A DNA stretch of 64,000 nt. Origin: Neodontobutis hainanensis. Taxonomy: Eukaryota; Chordata; Actinopteri; Gobiiformes; Odontobutidae. The notes under the pieces are model-generated. The model was not told where the DNA came from, did not search any database, and worked only from the letters and a program-made list of their open reading frames with translations. Shown here one piece after another: positions 11,801 to 26,800 of this stretch; position 1 is the stretch's first letter; each line of letters opens with the position of its first letter. The position numbers and the translations under genes were made by a program. The stretch spans positions 15,314,001-15,378,000 of the forward strand of contig JALDNG010000015.1 of assembly GCA_024349245.1 (NCBI GenBank), given 5' to 3'.

Positions 11801-14800
11801 TGATTTGTCAATCTAACAGGTCTCCCCCTTTCTGGTGCCTCTTCCTCCTCATCTTCCCCATCTTCATCATCGTCATCTTCGTCATCGCTTTCTCCCAGGG
11901 CCATGCTAGGGCCCAGCCCAGGTGGAGCCAGCTGCACAGGTGAACCTGGGTTGTTTTCATGGGAATCTTTCTCTTCCCCATCTTTGCCTCGTTCCTCTTT
12001 TTTCTCAGCTTCTCTTTCCAAAGCTTCAATCTCAAGCATCCGCCTTTCCAAAAGCTCTGCCTGGCGTTTCTGCTTCTTCTTCAGCTTTTTCTTTTTGTTT
12101 TTGGAGATTTTCCCCAACTGGGAACAAGGGCATAAAAAAAACATAAAGTGCCATGAAGGACAGAAGACAAAATATAAGAAAATGCATCAGTAAAGACATT
12201 TTTAATTGAGATCTTCTTAAAATGCTAGCATAATTTTTAATCATAGCAAGCAACAAGAAAGAGCAATACATTGCTTATTTTAACCTAGTGTTTGCTGTGT
12301 TTTTATGTTTGTGTGTGTGTGTGTGTGCACTGCTTTCGTTTCATACTCACATCTGTCGTACTCACCGGTTTGAGCTGAGGGGCTGTGCTAACTGACAGAC
12401 AAAAACATACACAGTCATAAGAGTGTTGCTCAAATTTGCTAACATTAGTCACATATCCAGGTTCACACTTTCTGCAGCATTACACTTGATCATCAGTTCC
12501 TTAGACAACTGTTTTCCTTCATTTAATGATATGGCCCCAAAGAATCTGTAAATAAATTGTGAAAACTCAAACAACAGTGTCTTAGTATCATGCCCCAGAT
12601 ACATAAAAATAATGACAAGGTCCTATCATGTTTCTATTATTTCAGCCACATAAATTGAGACTGTCAGCATTGGGTTGGCAATTTTGTGCACAACTTCAAT
12701 TGAATAAAAATGTATGCCGTTTAATTGGTTACCCTAAGGCGCAAAGAGATTTCATTGGCTGATGCAAGCAATTGACAGCTTATAGAGAGTTCATATAGAG
12801 GACAGGGTTCATATTGAGTTCATCAGGTCTGTTTCTTTAAGAAGTCTTTTTTTTTCCCCTTAGTGGCAGAACTTGGAGGCATAAGATGAAAAGCAAAAGA
12901 TATCGCTTTATGGCACCAACAGACTGGCAACCAAAAAAGCACTGAAGACGTCTCTGTGAATAACTATTCCTTTAGTGAGCGACTCTCCATTAAACATGAG
13001 CTTCTAGTTTTCAATTCAACTACATTCATAGAGCACCAATTTACATCAAAGCTATGTTAAGGCGTTTTAGACAACTGATATATGTTGTTATTCTGAATGG
13101 CAATTTTAAAGCAAAATTTAGATAAAGAAGAAAAAACACAAACAATAAAACACAAACCTAGCAGAAAGCACGTTTTTGAGGTTAGGTAATAAATAAATGA
13201 ATGAATAGATGCTGTACCAAATACAATTATTTTCTTCTTGTGTGAAAAAGTCATGTTAAAGACTCAATGATAATGATGGACAGCAGGCTTATGTGAATGA
13301 TCAATATGAATTGTATTGTATTATTTTTCATTTAGCCAGCTATATGACATGATAATGAACAACAAACCCTGTAGTTTTGTTTGAAGGATATATTTGTGTG
13401 TCCTTACCTGCTGATCCTGATGGTGGAGGGGCACCTGCTTTTTGCCACTCAGTTGCCTCCATTGCCATGCGTCGAACAAAGGCATCATCTACACACATGA
13501 GGATGTTTTCTGGTTTGATGTCTGTATGAATGATTTTACATTTGGCGTGGAGATAGTCCAGACCTTGCAGGACCTATATTTTACATAAACAAAAATATTT
13601 GGTTAAAGAAAACTTGTTCACAATTTTAGTTGACACAAATGTCAACACAGCCTTTTTACTTATTTGTTATCCTCTTGACTCCATTTCAGTATCGAATTAT
13701 ACATTTTTTTTACACACACTGAGCGCACAGTGTTGATGTTTCCATTGCACTATTGCTCTCATTTGTTTTTTGTGTTGGATTTTTTTTTGGTCATTTAATT
13801 TGGACTCCTTTACAGACTGGTTTTCAAAGGCAGCTGCTTTAATGGCTCAATGACTCCAACGGCTCGTCAGGTGCCTCTGGGGAATATGTCTGAAAGTCCT
13901 GTGTCTCAGGAGGGTAGTACTTGAGGAGGAAGTGCACAATAGCATGCACTGTTATAGGGGCCTAGAGTTTTTGCTTGCTTGTTTAAAATTGTTTACACTT
14001 TTGCAGACCACAAATTTGTAAAACACCTAAAAATACAATCTCTGTTTCCTAACATTACATTACGGTGTGAAACAAAAATTCAAGTAAATGCATGCCTATT
14101 CTTTGTACACATTTATATTTCTAACCATTCCAAATGTTAATACTAAAGAAGAAGATGATGATTTAAGTGTGTGATTGATGTGAGGTGCCGACATGTGCGT
14201 CCTTACTTGTCGGATGATGCTCTTGACACATGGCAGTGGCAGACCTTGATAGTTGGATTTTATAATCCACTTGAGCAGGTGGTGACCCAGCACCTCAAAC
14301 ACCATGCACACATCTGGGACAGAGAGTCAAGGATTCACATTTCTATGGTTCTGTTGTTCACTCACACACACACATACAGACACACCAACACAAAAACAGG
14401 ATACGAATGCCGTTTACTCCAGAGATCTTGAAGTCATCTATCAGCTGAACAACCATGTCTTTGTTGGGGTCATCAGGATCGCTCTCCCTCACCTGCAGGA
14501 CAGAATCACAATGAGCAGCCATTTGACAGGAAAAATAAATGAACTAGCCTCGTTCTCAGTCTCAGAATTAAACACATTTTTTACTCAAACAGTCAGTCTT
14601 GCACATAGAGGACCTTTGAGTTTAAACAAGGACAGGCGAAATGCTTTATTTAATTTATCAAAATATAATATATAACATAATATTGTGGTTATTTGTTATG
14701 AAAATCATAAGGAGGGAATTGTAGAATAGAGTGGATGCACAAATAACACAAAAATAAAGAAAAACACAAAACAAATAAACTTACACATCGCAGCAGTTTG

Positions 14801-17800
14801 ATCTCATCCAGGGCCGTCTCTGTGTAATGCTGAGCACTCTTCACCACCTTCATGGCCACAAAATTCTTTGCTCTGAAATGACAAACACACAAAAGTACAA
14901 TTAAATGTTAAGCTGAGTCACTGTCACAGGTTCTCAAAGCCAATAATATGATTAATAAGTCTACGTCAAGGATGTAGAACAAAATTTTGCCAGAAATATT
15001 GCTGCTATGCATCTGAATTCACACTACCCACATTGCAAAAAGGAACTGTAAATGTATGAGCTGTGGCAGTTAGTCTTAAATTATATTCATATTACATAAC
15101 AGATTCACCTTTTCAACATATTATGTAAATAGTTTGAAGGGTGTGTTGTACTGCACATGCTGTCCTCGCTTTTCCTAAGTTCTTAATCATAATCAAATAT
15201 TTTACTCCAGGCAATAGCATAAATAACATATGTGACATTATTACACACTTGGCACCAAAATATACACTGTACAAATAGAACCTATGCTGAATAATATGAT
15301 GTCAGTGCAGTAGTAGTCCTTTCATTTTGAGCTAGGTAGGCCACTAAGGAACCTCCCACTCTCCAGTTCTTTTGAGGCCTCTGAATAATGTATATTAGGA
15401 TGAATTGAGCATGATCAATCACACCCGACTTTAACACTGGCCACTTGTGACTGCATTACTCAGGATGTATTTTAATGCAAGTCATTCTTTTGACTTTCTT
15501 TTGACATAATATGCAGCATTCTATTTGTCAAACTGATATAATAGATACTACATATAATTAAAAATAAATACTGCTCAGTAAAAAAGCAGAAAACCTTGTG
15601 TGGTATTGCATTGTACTATAGGAACATGTTAACATAGAGAAGTAGAAGCTTACAGGTCTGCAGGGTTCTCTTTTTAAAACAAAATACACTACCGGTGCAG
15701 ATAAACATCAGTAAAATGAGTTCACCAATTTAAATCTTAAGTTGTAATACCCAGACAGGAAAATCATTAGTATTATTGAAGAAGTGTTGTAGTGACTCAT
15801 TTGTGACTTACTAAATAAGGTAATGCAACTCCAAGTGAATGGTTTATTGGCAGCATTAGTGTCATTAACACCAGTGACAAGAGCAAATGAGTTTATGTGG
15901 TTGTGTGAGTCAAAGGAAAGGTGACACTAGCTTGACGATACTGTCATTCATCTGCCATGGTTGCCACGTGAGCGCATAACAACAACATCAAAGAGGTAAA
16001 AGATGGCTCTGGTGGCAGTTTAGGGTGGTTTTGGTTGCAAATGTGTGCACTATATTGAATGTTATAATGTGTTGATATGTATGAGGAGTATATTCTGATT
16101 GAGTGTGCTGTTTCTAGGTCATGACAAGTTTGTGGTGAGCATCTATATGCATGAGAGTGACAGGAAACGGGAATTTTAGAGGTGGTACAGTGTGCTTAAC
16201 TGTATGCATTCAAATGTGACTCACTGTATGTCCCAGCATAGCCATACGGTGGAGAAGTGGCCCCACCCCAGCTTCCTAATCACATGGTACCTTCCATTGA
16301 ACAAATCCCCAATCTTCACCGGATGGTACCCTCCTGAGAGAGATAAAGAGAGGCAAGATGAAGGTTACTGCGTCTGTAAGTGATAACCAGCCAATGACAC
16401 ATAATCCATTAGAAGTAGCAGTAAACAAGGAAGGTCAAAGAGACAGCAATGAGTATTCAGAGAGAAAGAATGTCTTATTTGATGTTTCACCTTTTCTTTT
16501 TTATACTTGTATGAGCCGTAACAAAAACTTACTTTTTGCAATGATTACACTACCAGCTGGCAGAAAGTGTAGTGAAGCCAGGTCTGTTTTGTAGGTGTAT
16601 TTCAGTGAACATAAAGAAAAACAATTGCTACTAAAGGAGCACACGGCTATGAAGGGGCACAGAAGCCACAATATGCATTCTGAAGAATACAAAGACTACT
16701 GTCCTCCTCCAAAACTACTGATTTAAAAAAAATTAAATAAGAGTAAATAATTCTTAGAAATGTATTTATTTATATTAGCTATAATATATTATCATTAACC
16801 GATAATGGTTATACAATGATCATTATTGGTGATGATAATATAAGGTTATGCTTTGATCATGTGCATTGTATTTTATATTCAGTATAATTTAAGTACCTTT
16901 TAACACCTATAACTCATTATGACAGCAAAAAAATTCTAAACTAGTATAGCTTGGAGGTGAACTGCCGCAACTCCGTCCCTTTTATATATTACAGTTTTAA
17001 AATGTAAAACGTTTGTTCTTGGCCCATCTTCCTTAGCTACTGTAATGTCCAGTGCCCTCAAAACTAAAAAGAAAACATTATTTCTCCTAAAGATAATTTA
17101 TGATCGGCTGTCATTCAAAAACCTTCCATTGCATTGGGAGCAGTAAACTCAAGTGAGCTTCTTAGTAATGTTTTAACCTTTAAATATGAATGTCAAAACA
17201 ACAACAACAACAACAACAACAACAAGATAAGAGAAACTATTGTGTGGTGACTGGTGACAGATGTACTGAATGGAAATAATTCTCTGGGACCGAAGACATG
17301 AGTATTTTCAGTGTCATTTTTTTTGTCATTCTGACCTTTGCAGTAGTCCGCGGGGTCCTCCTGCTCCTCATCGTCAGAGCCCAGGATCTCCTCCTCTGGT
17401 TCAGGGGGTCCAACAGGCTCCGGGGGAGGTGGTGGGGGTGGCGGGGGTGATGGGGCACTCACCGGGGCTTTCTGCTGGGTTTCAGGCCTGTGAACAAAAA
17501 GTTTTGTGAGGTAACTTTTTAAAAGAGCACTTGACGCAAGTTTTCTTTTCAGATATGTGTTCTTATTTCCTCTGACTCAAGGCAGAATTCATCTGAGCTT
17601 GGAGCCAACATGACTAATATGAAACAATAACTTTGAGGTATGTGTTGCTCACTGGCTTCATTCAGCAGTGATTCATCCACAGTTAGAGAGAGCTTTTACA
17701 GAAGCTGTTTTTAAACTCAGTGTCAGACAGGTCAGACTGGAGTGAAGTGTTAGAGGGGAACATACAGTCAGCATGGACGACAGCAACCACTGGAAAAGGA

Positions 17801-20800
17801 TTTGTAACTGGGGCCATGTGATTTTGTGCAACGGTTTTTGATCAAGTTTTTTTTTTTTTTTTATCTAGATCCTATACCATCAATTCAGTGAAGTAGTGAT
17901 GTCCCCATACCACTTTATTCAGAATGAGTACTTAAGATTAAGTCCTTACCAATACAAGTAATACTTGGAATTTTAAGAGCCATGTTGATTTTCCAGATGT
18001 TTTACAAGTGACTTAAGTTTTGAAGCAGCTAGTTCTTGAGCTTCCTGACACTGTAGCCAATTACTTGAATTACTCTACTTTCATCTTTCTCATTTACAGT
18101 AAAATACTTCAGAATAGTGTTGTATAGAGATAATGGTAAAAAAAAACTTGTAAAAGTAAAAGTAAAAGTAACTTGTATGGCAGTTTTGGAGGAGTTCCAA
18201 TGAGTATGAGCGGTTTTGATTTTGTTAATATTTAGTAAAGGTATTGGTATATTAACAACTGTCTTATTAAACAACTATACAAATAACTGACTATAAGGTA
18301 AGATGTACGGTTCTTGATTCTCCCTAAACAAGCCCTTTCAGTAGCACTGGGTTTTTTATGCCTTTAAATGAGGGACAGAATGCTGGTAAGAAAACCTTAT
18401 GTTTGGACAAAGATTTCTGGGTTCACCCATATGGTCAGTCCTTTAATGGCCTTGCTCCACTTGCCTAAAATGGAGCTAAGCCCATGAGACGAGCAACATA
18501 AAATAGGCTACAACCTGGCTGTTTCTAGTGTCTCAACTACAATTTGTGCCTTCAGCTGGCACACTTCTCCGGGCCGAGTAACAATGATTGATCAAGGCGT
18601 TGGGGGGGGGGTTCAGCTTCTGGCTTTATGTAACAGTGATGACCACACTAAACAACTAAAAGTGAGCCATATTTTTATATACATTTGTGTTTTTAAATAC
18701 ACAACATTTTTTAAAGAGGACAGATTGTTTTTGTTTAGAATAAAATGTATTCAAAAAGACCCCAAGAATAATTGCCAAATGCCCGGAATAGTCACCTTGT
18801 TGCACGACCAAATGCTAAATTTATGGTTGAATTGAGACAGAGGGTAGAAAGAAACACAAACAAAACACAAAGCCAGTGTTCGGAAGCTGTTATAAATTGC
18901 AGTCCAGTCACAGGCACAGACACATGATAGAGCCTCTTGGTGTGTTGCCATAGCAACTGAAGAACAAGGGGGGCTGGGGTGGGTGGGATTCAGGCCATAA
19001 AGTGTTAATAAAAAGGCAAGGCCATCACAGCAAACACAAAAACAAAGGTTCTTCTAAAACAGCAGCAATAGACTAATGCTAACCTGCTAACTGATGTTTC
19101 AACAGTCCACACAGTCACACGCACGCGTACACATACACACACAGACACACACAGACACACAGTAACTGAGCTGTGTCCTTGCAGCAGGGTGCTGCTTCTT
19201 TACCAATGCAGTCACGTAAGGTGTCATACATCACTTCTAAAAGCGCAGTGCTTTTATGCGGATACGCCACTGGTTGCACAAACACTTAGCCCTTAACTTC
19301 ATGGATCATGGCCAAGAAGGAAAACATCAAGTTCACAAAGACGCTACAAGCTGAAACATGGGTAAAGGCGAGACAGAGACAAAATGGACAGGAATGGGAA
19401 GATTCAGCGGCATATCATAAAAATTTGACTTAACAGAACTGGGTGATACAACCTTCAAACAATCAGTTTATTGAGCATTTTACCTTAATTATGATTAATT
19501 ATGCCATCATAGTTCACTGGCCACTTTGACCTATTAAACTGCTGACCACAATATTAAAATTACGAAAATTGTCTAATGAAAGAGATGTTATCTTTGTAAG
19601 TTTAACTGAAGAAAACTTCAGATTTGTATTTATTTATAGATAAAGTACTTTATTAAATGACCCATTAAAAATCCCAGCCCAAAAGAGAAGCTTGAGGAAA
19701 ACAGACAAAAGTTAAAAGCAGTGGAGGCTTTAAAAAAAACAAAACAAAAAAAAACACAAGTGAAAGAAACCATAGAATAAAAATAAAAAGGTGAGTCAAA
19801 AAAGAGCTTATAGTTCTTGTGGCCCTGAAACCTGTTATTCGCTGAAAAACAGGTGGAGGTGGAGAAAGCATTAGCGCTGAGCAAGTAGAAAAGCAACATT
19901 AGAAAACAAGAAGCAACAAGCTCTCAACCTTGAGAACCAAAACACAACAACAAGCTAAGGTCATCATATATATCGAAATATGCAACATATTCAATATGTT
20001 TTTGTTAGATTTTGTTTAGAAGAAAGGTAAAATGTCCAATTTTTGAATACCTTATGGAGTCAATATATAATACTAGATTCATTAATAATAAGTGTTTGCT
20101 CCTCGAGACTGGTAACAGCTGACAACATCTTCAGACTTCCTGCTGGAGTTGTACTTAGTGCCAAGAGTAGAAAACCTGCAGCAGAGTATATTATTATCCA
20201 TGCAGGTACTATATTCCCACTGTAAAGTATTTTATTTGAGCCAAAAGGAACTCTGTTATTTTGCCCAGTGCTGTCAAACCAGTCACCTCTTATAAAGAAC
20301 AGTTAAGATTTAATCTAAAAAAGCCTTGTGGTTGAAATACAAAGACTTGGCTCATTATCAGAGCGGCATAACAATGTCATGATTCAGGTTTGCCTGTTTG
20401 TTTATGCAAGTCGCTGTTTACATTGCCTCAAGGCAGTGCCGAAAAAGGCCAATATGATCCAAGCAGAACATAAAGTAGACGCAGGTTGTGTTTTTTTAGC
20501 TCATTCTATAAAAGCATTGCCATCTTTGCAAGTGTACTTTCTCTGTTGGCATTTGTGTCAGTCAAAAGTGTTGAAGTGACAGAAAAATAAAGTAGATTTA
20601 CTGCCTCATTTTCCATCAACCAGTCAATTGACAGCTTACGCTGTAAACTCCTACCATGTTCAAGTTTCAAATGCATTAGCTGACATTATTTCAGGGAGCA
20701 TTTGCCAGTAAAAATTATGTCACACCGAAGAACGTTAACGGGTGCAGTTGTATTAAAATTATTTTTGAGCCGTTAGGAAAATTTCTCAGAACAGCATGAT

Positions 20801-23800
20801 AATCATCTTTAAAGCTCACCAATTTGTAATTATGCAGTTGGTCCCGTTTTTGTGCAGACACTTCATGACTTGAAGTGTGGAGAGTCTGGGGGCACAAGTT
20901 GGGACATGAAGAAAATAACTAGCGCTGTGTTATTTCGTTCCTCTGAATGGTGTCAGATGTGAGACCAAGCCAAAGCTACTTGTTACAACATAAATTTGGA
21001 GTGTAGTCACAGATATGAACATGCTTATAATAAAAACACACACACATTCTCACATTATACTGGTATCTATAGCTCTAGTGCTTGACATTTTTAAAGCCTA
21101 AAATGTGGGCTTCTCCCAAGTAAGATATTTTTGTTTCGCATATTCCCTTGACATACTAACATGGTTATATAAAGTACACTGTGTTTTGCCTTTAGCCTAC
21201 TTTATTTGTGTTTACTACCAGCAAACAGCAGTGACTATCTTCATGACTCAAATGGAAACTGAGATGCTGAGGGTTTCTTAGCAGATAATGAAGAATCTAT
21301 ATATGTTTTTTTAGCCAGAGACTTCTTTATCATAGCCCAGCCACAGGGTCATTGTGTCTGAATAGTTTGGTTGCTCCGACTTGCTGACTAGTCAACAGTA
21401 AAATGTCAACAGTGTGAAGGTTAACTTGCATTTGTACTGACTTCCTAAGTTGGTTTTGTTTGTTTTCTGATACAAATACAGATATTTTCAAATACAAAAA
21501 ATCTACTGTCACTGTGACAGATTTATGGAGGAGGTAATGTAATTTGCCTGTCACTGCTGTCGGCAGTTTGACTGTCAGTAGCTTTATGCAAAGCTCCTGT
21601 TCCAATTTGCAAGTGTAGGATGTCAGTTAACGTCAAACCACTCCACGTGTTCAAGCAGGATTAGAAACGGGACCATATACCAAGATGTCCACAAGAAATA
21701 TTGAAGGTAACAACTTAAGGAGGCAAAATGGATGGCTAGTATTTATTTAAGTGAATTGTTATAAGATTTTTTTTTAATTTTATTTTAAAAGGTGTGGTGT
21801 GTAGTTTTTGTTGCCATACCTCACATTCCTACTAGACCATGTAGCCTATAGTAGCCCTGTCGAAACATACTAAGGGAAATAAGTCTGGTGTTTAGTTCAC
21901 TTTCATCCAGTAATTTATGCCATTGAGACATGAATGCAATTTTCTTCCAGCAGTGGTCTGTTTGTCAGCTCTAGGAAGTTAGGAACAGAAACAAGGAACC
22001 ATGTAACTTAGATAGAGCTTTAAATGTCTATTTTTACCAGACAAACACAATCATTATGCACTACTGAAAAGTTCAGTAATGTGTTCCATTTCATTGTATT
22101 CAACAGTATACTACAAAATGTCACAACACCCACCTTTAACTCCAATTTTATGTCATCTTGTTGTGTTGCAATTGATGTTTTCCTTTTAGAAACCACACAT
22201 ATGCATTTTGAGTATTTTGCTTCTAAAAAAAAACAGGGGCTGTTGCAAGCATATCACTGAACTGTGAGAAATCATATATTTACAGTTGACCGCGCTCAGG
22301 TTCAAACTTGATGACTCATCCTTAAACATGTCTTGCTGTCACCAAGGTAACAGGTATTCCTTAGCAACAAGGGCATCATCCTCCTCCCTCAATGTTAAGG
22401 CGTGGGATTTAGTCCGCGGGGCGTCCTTCAGCTCTGCATTCCAGTGCTGCTGTCTCTGATTGATTCATTGTTAATCTTTGATTCCCTCTGTCTCTGCGTC
22501 TTGGCCGGAGTTGGCGGGACAGCTGACTCATTCTCTGCTCTGCTCCAGAGTTATCCGTCTGCCCGTGTGGAGAAACTGAGATCCCATCGCTATTTTCAGG
22601 ATCCTCTCTGACGTCACAAGCTGCACTGCCCCTATATAACCTCCAGCGGCCATTATGGTTCTGTAAGATCTCATTTCATTTCATTTCAAGACTCTCGATA
22701 CATTATTATGAGGTACAATGTAGAGGTGAGCTGACACAATGAATCAGAAAAGAGGCGGCAGCTGTAATTCTAAATTTCCTTAATGGAATTGGAGAGTTAA
22801 AATGGCTACGGATACATGCATAAGTATCAGAATTTTGCACTTATTGTGTAAAAAGAGAAGCTGTTGTGAATAATGGATTGGAATATTTCAAATGCCCCTC
22901 AGTGTACAACTAACACTGTGAAGCCATTTTTGTCTCTTAATAAACAAAAAGCGTACTTTGATTGCAGTGAATAAAATTTCTATGAATGAAAGGATTTACA
23001 AAATGGCTTTGATTTTGCATGTTTGACAATCTGGTCAAACATGCAAGATGTTTTTTAGCATCTCTTAGGGGCATTGAACCATAGTTTTGTCTTTGGGACA
23101 ATGAAGTTATTTTGGTTTGAACCACAACCCCTTTTAGATAAACTGTGGTCAGAAGTGATGAAATGATGAACACAAACAGACCACAAATAAACATCCTATG
23201 TTGTGGTCACACAAAACGTTAAGACTGCACTAAAATGTTACTACTTAAATATTTACAGTACTGTCTCTGAGGTTCAGACCACAGTACCATCAAGTAACCC
23301 CCTATTTTAATAGAAATATTATCATCTACATACATTTTTGTTGATATCCATCTCTTTCTGTTCACCTTCTGACAATCCTGTTGATAAAGTGGAATCAAAA
23401 AGCAATGCGTGACAGAGCCCGATGACAAGAAACAAAATGTCTCCATTTTCATCTACACCAAAATAAATGACAAAATAACCTAATAAACACAACAAAATTT
23501 AAAATTAAATTGAATGTTTGCTACAGCTCTTTCGGTTAAATCCAAAAAAACAAACAAGATAATAAAGATTGCTCTATACAGCAGGGTTCAGGCCACACTA
23601 ATCTATACAGGCTGAATTGACTGCTGCTGAAATTCCCCACAGGCGGCCGATGGATACAAGACCACACGCTATGCTGCATCGACTCATCTCCACAGTTATA
23701 CGATGTGCAGCGCAGACAGATGTAGGCTGACGAAGCAGCCTCAGTTATGGCAGGCGACAAAAACTAATGACCAGTCTCCGCAAAATTGTATATGCACCAT

Positions 23801-26800
23801 ACAGCAATGCTACTGAGCTAAAATAAGCACAGACTGAGAACATTATGGGAATGCATAGAACAACTGCTTGGTACAACCAGTTATCATAAACAAAAGTTAC
23901 ATTGTAAAACAGAAAAACTGCACTGCAACTGAAAACGCTTGAAAGGAAGTAACATGGCTGCCAAACCAGTATCACGACAGAGATAGTGATCAAAGAGCCA
24001 CTTAAGTAACATAATACAGTACATTGTAAACAGTAGTATCACAACACAACACTTACAAGGCAAAAAGAGATAAATGAGTACATGTATGGTGCTACCTGAA
24101 ATAATCCAGAAATGTGATTGTTCTGTGAATTTTTTATATAACATGAGGAAAATGCACTATATTTCATGTTTTATTTAGGTATGGAGATGCCATAAGAGTG
24201 TTTTATGTGCCCTCTTGTACATTTCCCATTAGTCTGAGCTTTATGCTTCACATGGTAAAGCCACATGAAGCCACAAGCTGTGTCGCAAAGCCCTTTGGGT
24301 ATGTTCATCTTTCTTATCTTTCATTGTGCAGCGCTCTTTACACTCCGTACTCCTGCTCCTATAGAGACTTCATTCAGAGCGGTCTGTACATGTACATTCC
24401 ACTGACGTCAGCAGCCACAAAACCAAGCACTGTGGAGATTACATCCGCCTACACTGGCTCTATTCATGAAACGCTGCAAACATATGAGACATGTTTTAAA
24501 ACTCAAGGATGAAAGTTCTGTTGACATTGTAAACGGTTGTTGTACTAAGCCAGATCTCCTAGATGTTGCCTCACAAAGCTAGACCTGGGTTTGCTCAGGG
24601 CATTTCTGTGCGTAGTTTGCATGTCCGCTCTGTATTTGCATGGGTTTATTGGGTGCTGCAGTTTTTCTTTCAACTGAAAAATTGTATAATAGGTTTCCTT
24701 TGGGCTGACTCTTGAAAAAGACGTATCTAATCTCAGTGGGGCATTCCAAAACGTAACATAAGAAGACTTGGATTTTTAAATTACCAGCCAAGACCACAAC
24801 TGAGTTATTCATCAACATGTAGTCAACTGACGATGGTCATAAGCGTTAGATTGTATTTGTAATGTTTCAACTTTAGAAATGTTCCCTGGAATCTCCTCTG
24901 TGTCATCCACTGGTCTTCAATCACTATTGCTCTGTTATCTACTGTATCTTGCTTCGGTCAAAGTCTTGGTCCTGGTACATGCTAGTCTTGGTTAGCCTCC
25001 ATAACAACACTAGTACTAAATGCTACATTTCTGGTATGATATATTATTTATACATTTTGATTGTTTCTACTGTTGCTATCCCCTTCTTTGTTCATGGGGC
25101 ATGTTGGTTACACATCGTACTGTCTCAAATTAGATTACTGTAACACAACGTTAAGAGTTCTCATAAGACCACACTAAATCATTTCAATTAGAGACTGCCA
25201 GTCAAAGATAAGTCCACTTTAATTAAATCTATACATACTATAATACCACAGGGACTCAGAATGCAAAAAGGTATAGCTGTCATGACCTATGCCTAAGCGG
25301 ACACAAGGATAGTTATGACTAATTATCTCAATGATATGTAACACCTCAGTGTGTACGAATATATATTTAGAAATAGGTTGACTACATGACATGGCAATTT
25401 GAGCTGAATGATGTATTTTATAAATAGATATGTTGTAAAATGATCTGTACAATTGAGTTTGTCAATTTTGTACTAAAGATTATGATGATTTGTAGCTAAT
25501 ATAGCAGCAGAAGAGGGTTGGCTCTTATAAAAATGCACTCATTTAATAACAAAAATAATAATAATTATGACTCATAAAAAAGCAAACATTTTTGAAACAA
25601 GAAGGTAAAAATTGACAAATCAAGTTTACAGAACCATTGTCATTTGTCAGACCTATCTGTACCAAGTCTGGGTTATCTGATTAAGACAAAGGGCTAAAAC
25701 TTTTTTGGAGGAGTATTATATTATTATATTGTGAGAGCTCTTTATTGTAAATCTATAGGTCTTTAAGTAAAATCTGAAATCTTCTGCACTGTCTGTCCAG
25801 TTATTATAGCCAGTTCCAATAAATTCTTAGCAAAATTAAATGCTCAAAGAGAAGTCCTGCTGTTTCGTGAGTGCCCAGGCACAGATCATTATTTTATCCT
25901 CATCAGGTCTGTTGGCCACCTGTTCTCACTCATTCCTCAGGGCACTTTGACAGACACTCACCTGTGATTCATCCTGATGGGGGGAACCTTGTTAAAATAA
26001 AATGTTTGCTTGTTACAAAAATAAAAAGAGATCTGCAACCTTCTCACCCTATCCTGAACTTTGCCTATTAGACTTGTCAATCTACCACAGCACTATGATC
26101 TTTCTCACCAGTCTACCTTTTTCGGAGAGCCCTGTGGCGCAGGCGAAGCACGCAGAGAGCAAGACCCCATCTCTTCTTTGGAGCTGAATATGAGCTGTAC
26201 TCCATACTGTATAAAAAAAGGATGGACCGATGACCAAAACGACACAGTTGCGCCTGGCTTGTACTGCTGACTCAACAAAAGAGCGGTAGCTGGAGGAGAT
26301 AAGCCCTGCCTGAATCCTTGCAGCAGATCACATGGGACTCTGACACCCACCTGCGAAACGCCCTTTTGAGTTTGAAGTGTGAAAACATAGGGCACTTATG
26401 TCCAAACACAAATACACACATGATACCAACAGATACACCTACTGAATGTACAAAAGAGCACAAGCCAATATCTCACATAGATGTCAACAACACCCACAAC
26501 ACATTAGCGCTTCTCCAGCTGCATGCACAGTAAATGAGCCAGTTACCTAAAATACACTCTGAGCACTTACAAAAGACTTCTCAAGTCAAACATGCATCAG
26601 ACAACACTTCAAACAAGAGTGATTTATGGGTATTAACTCGCTGCTATTGTTAAATTAGTAAATTGTCAGTAACTAAGAACATGGACACCACTTGACTCAA
26701 AACTAAACTAAATTTAAAAGTTAGTTTGTGTTTTTCTTCTGGCTTATTGTAGTTATATATGTATTACAGTCTGCTGTGACTGCTGCACAAGAGTGGATAT

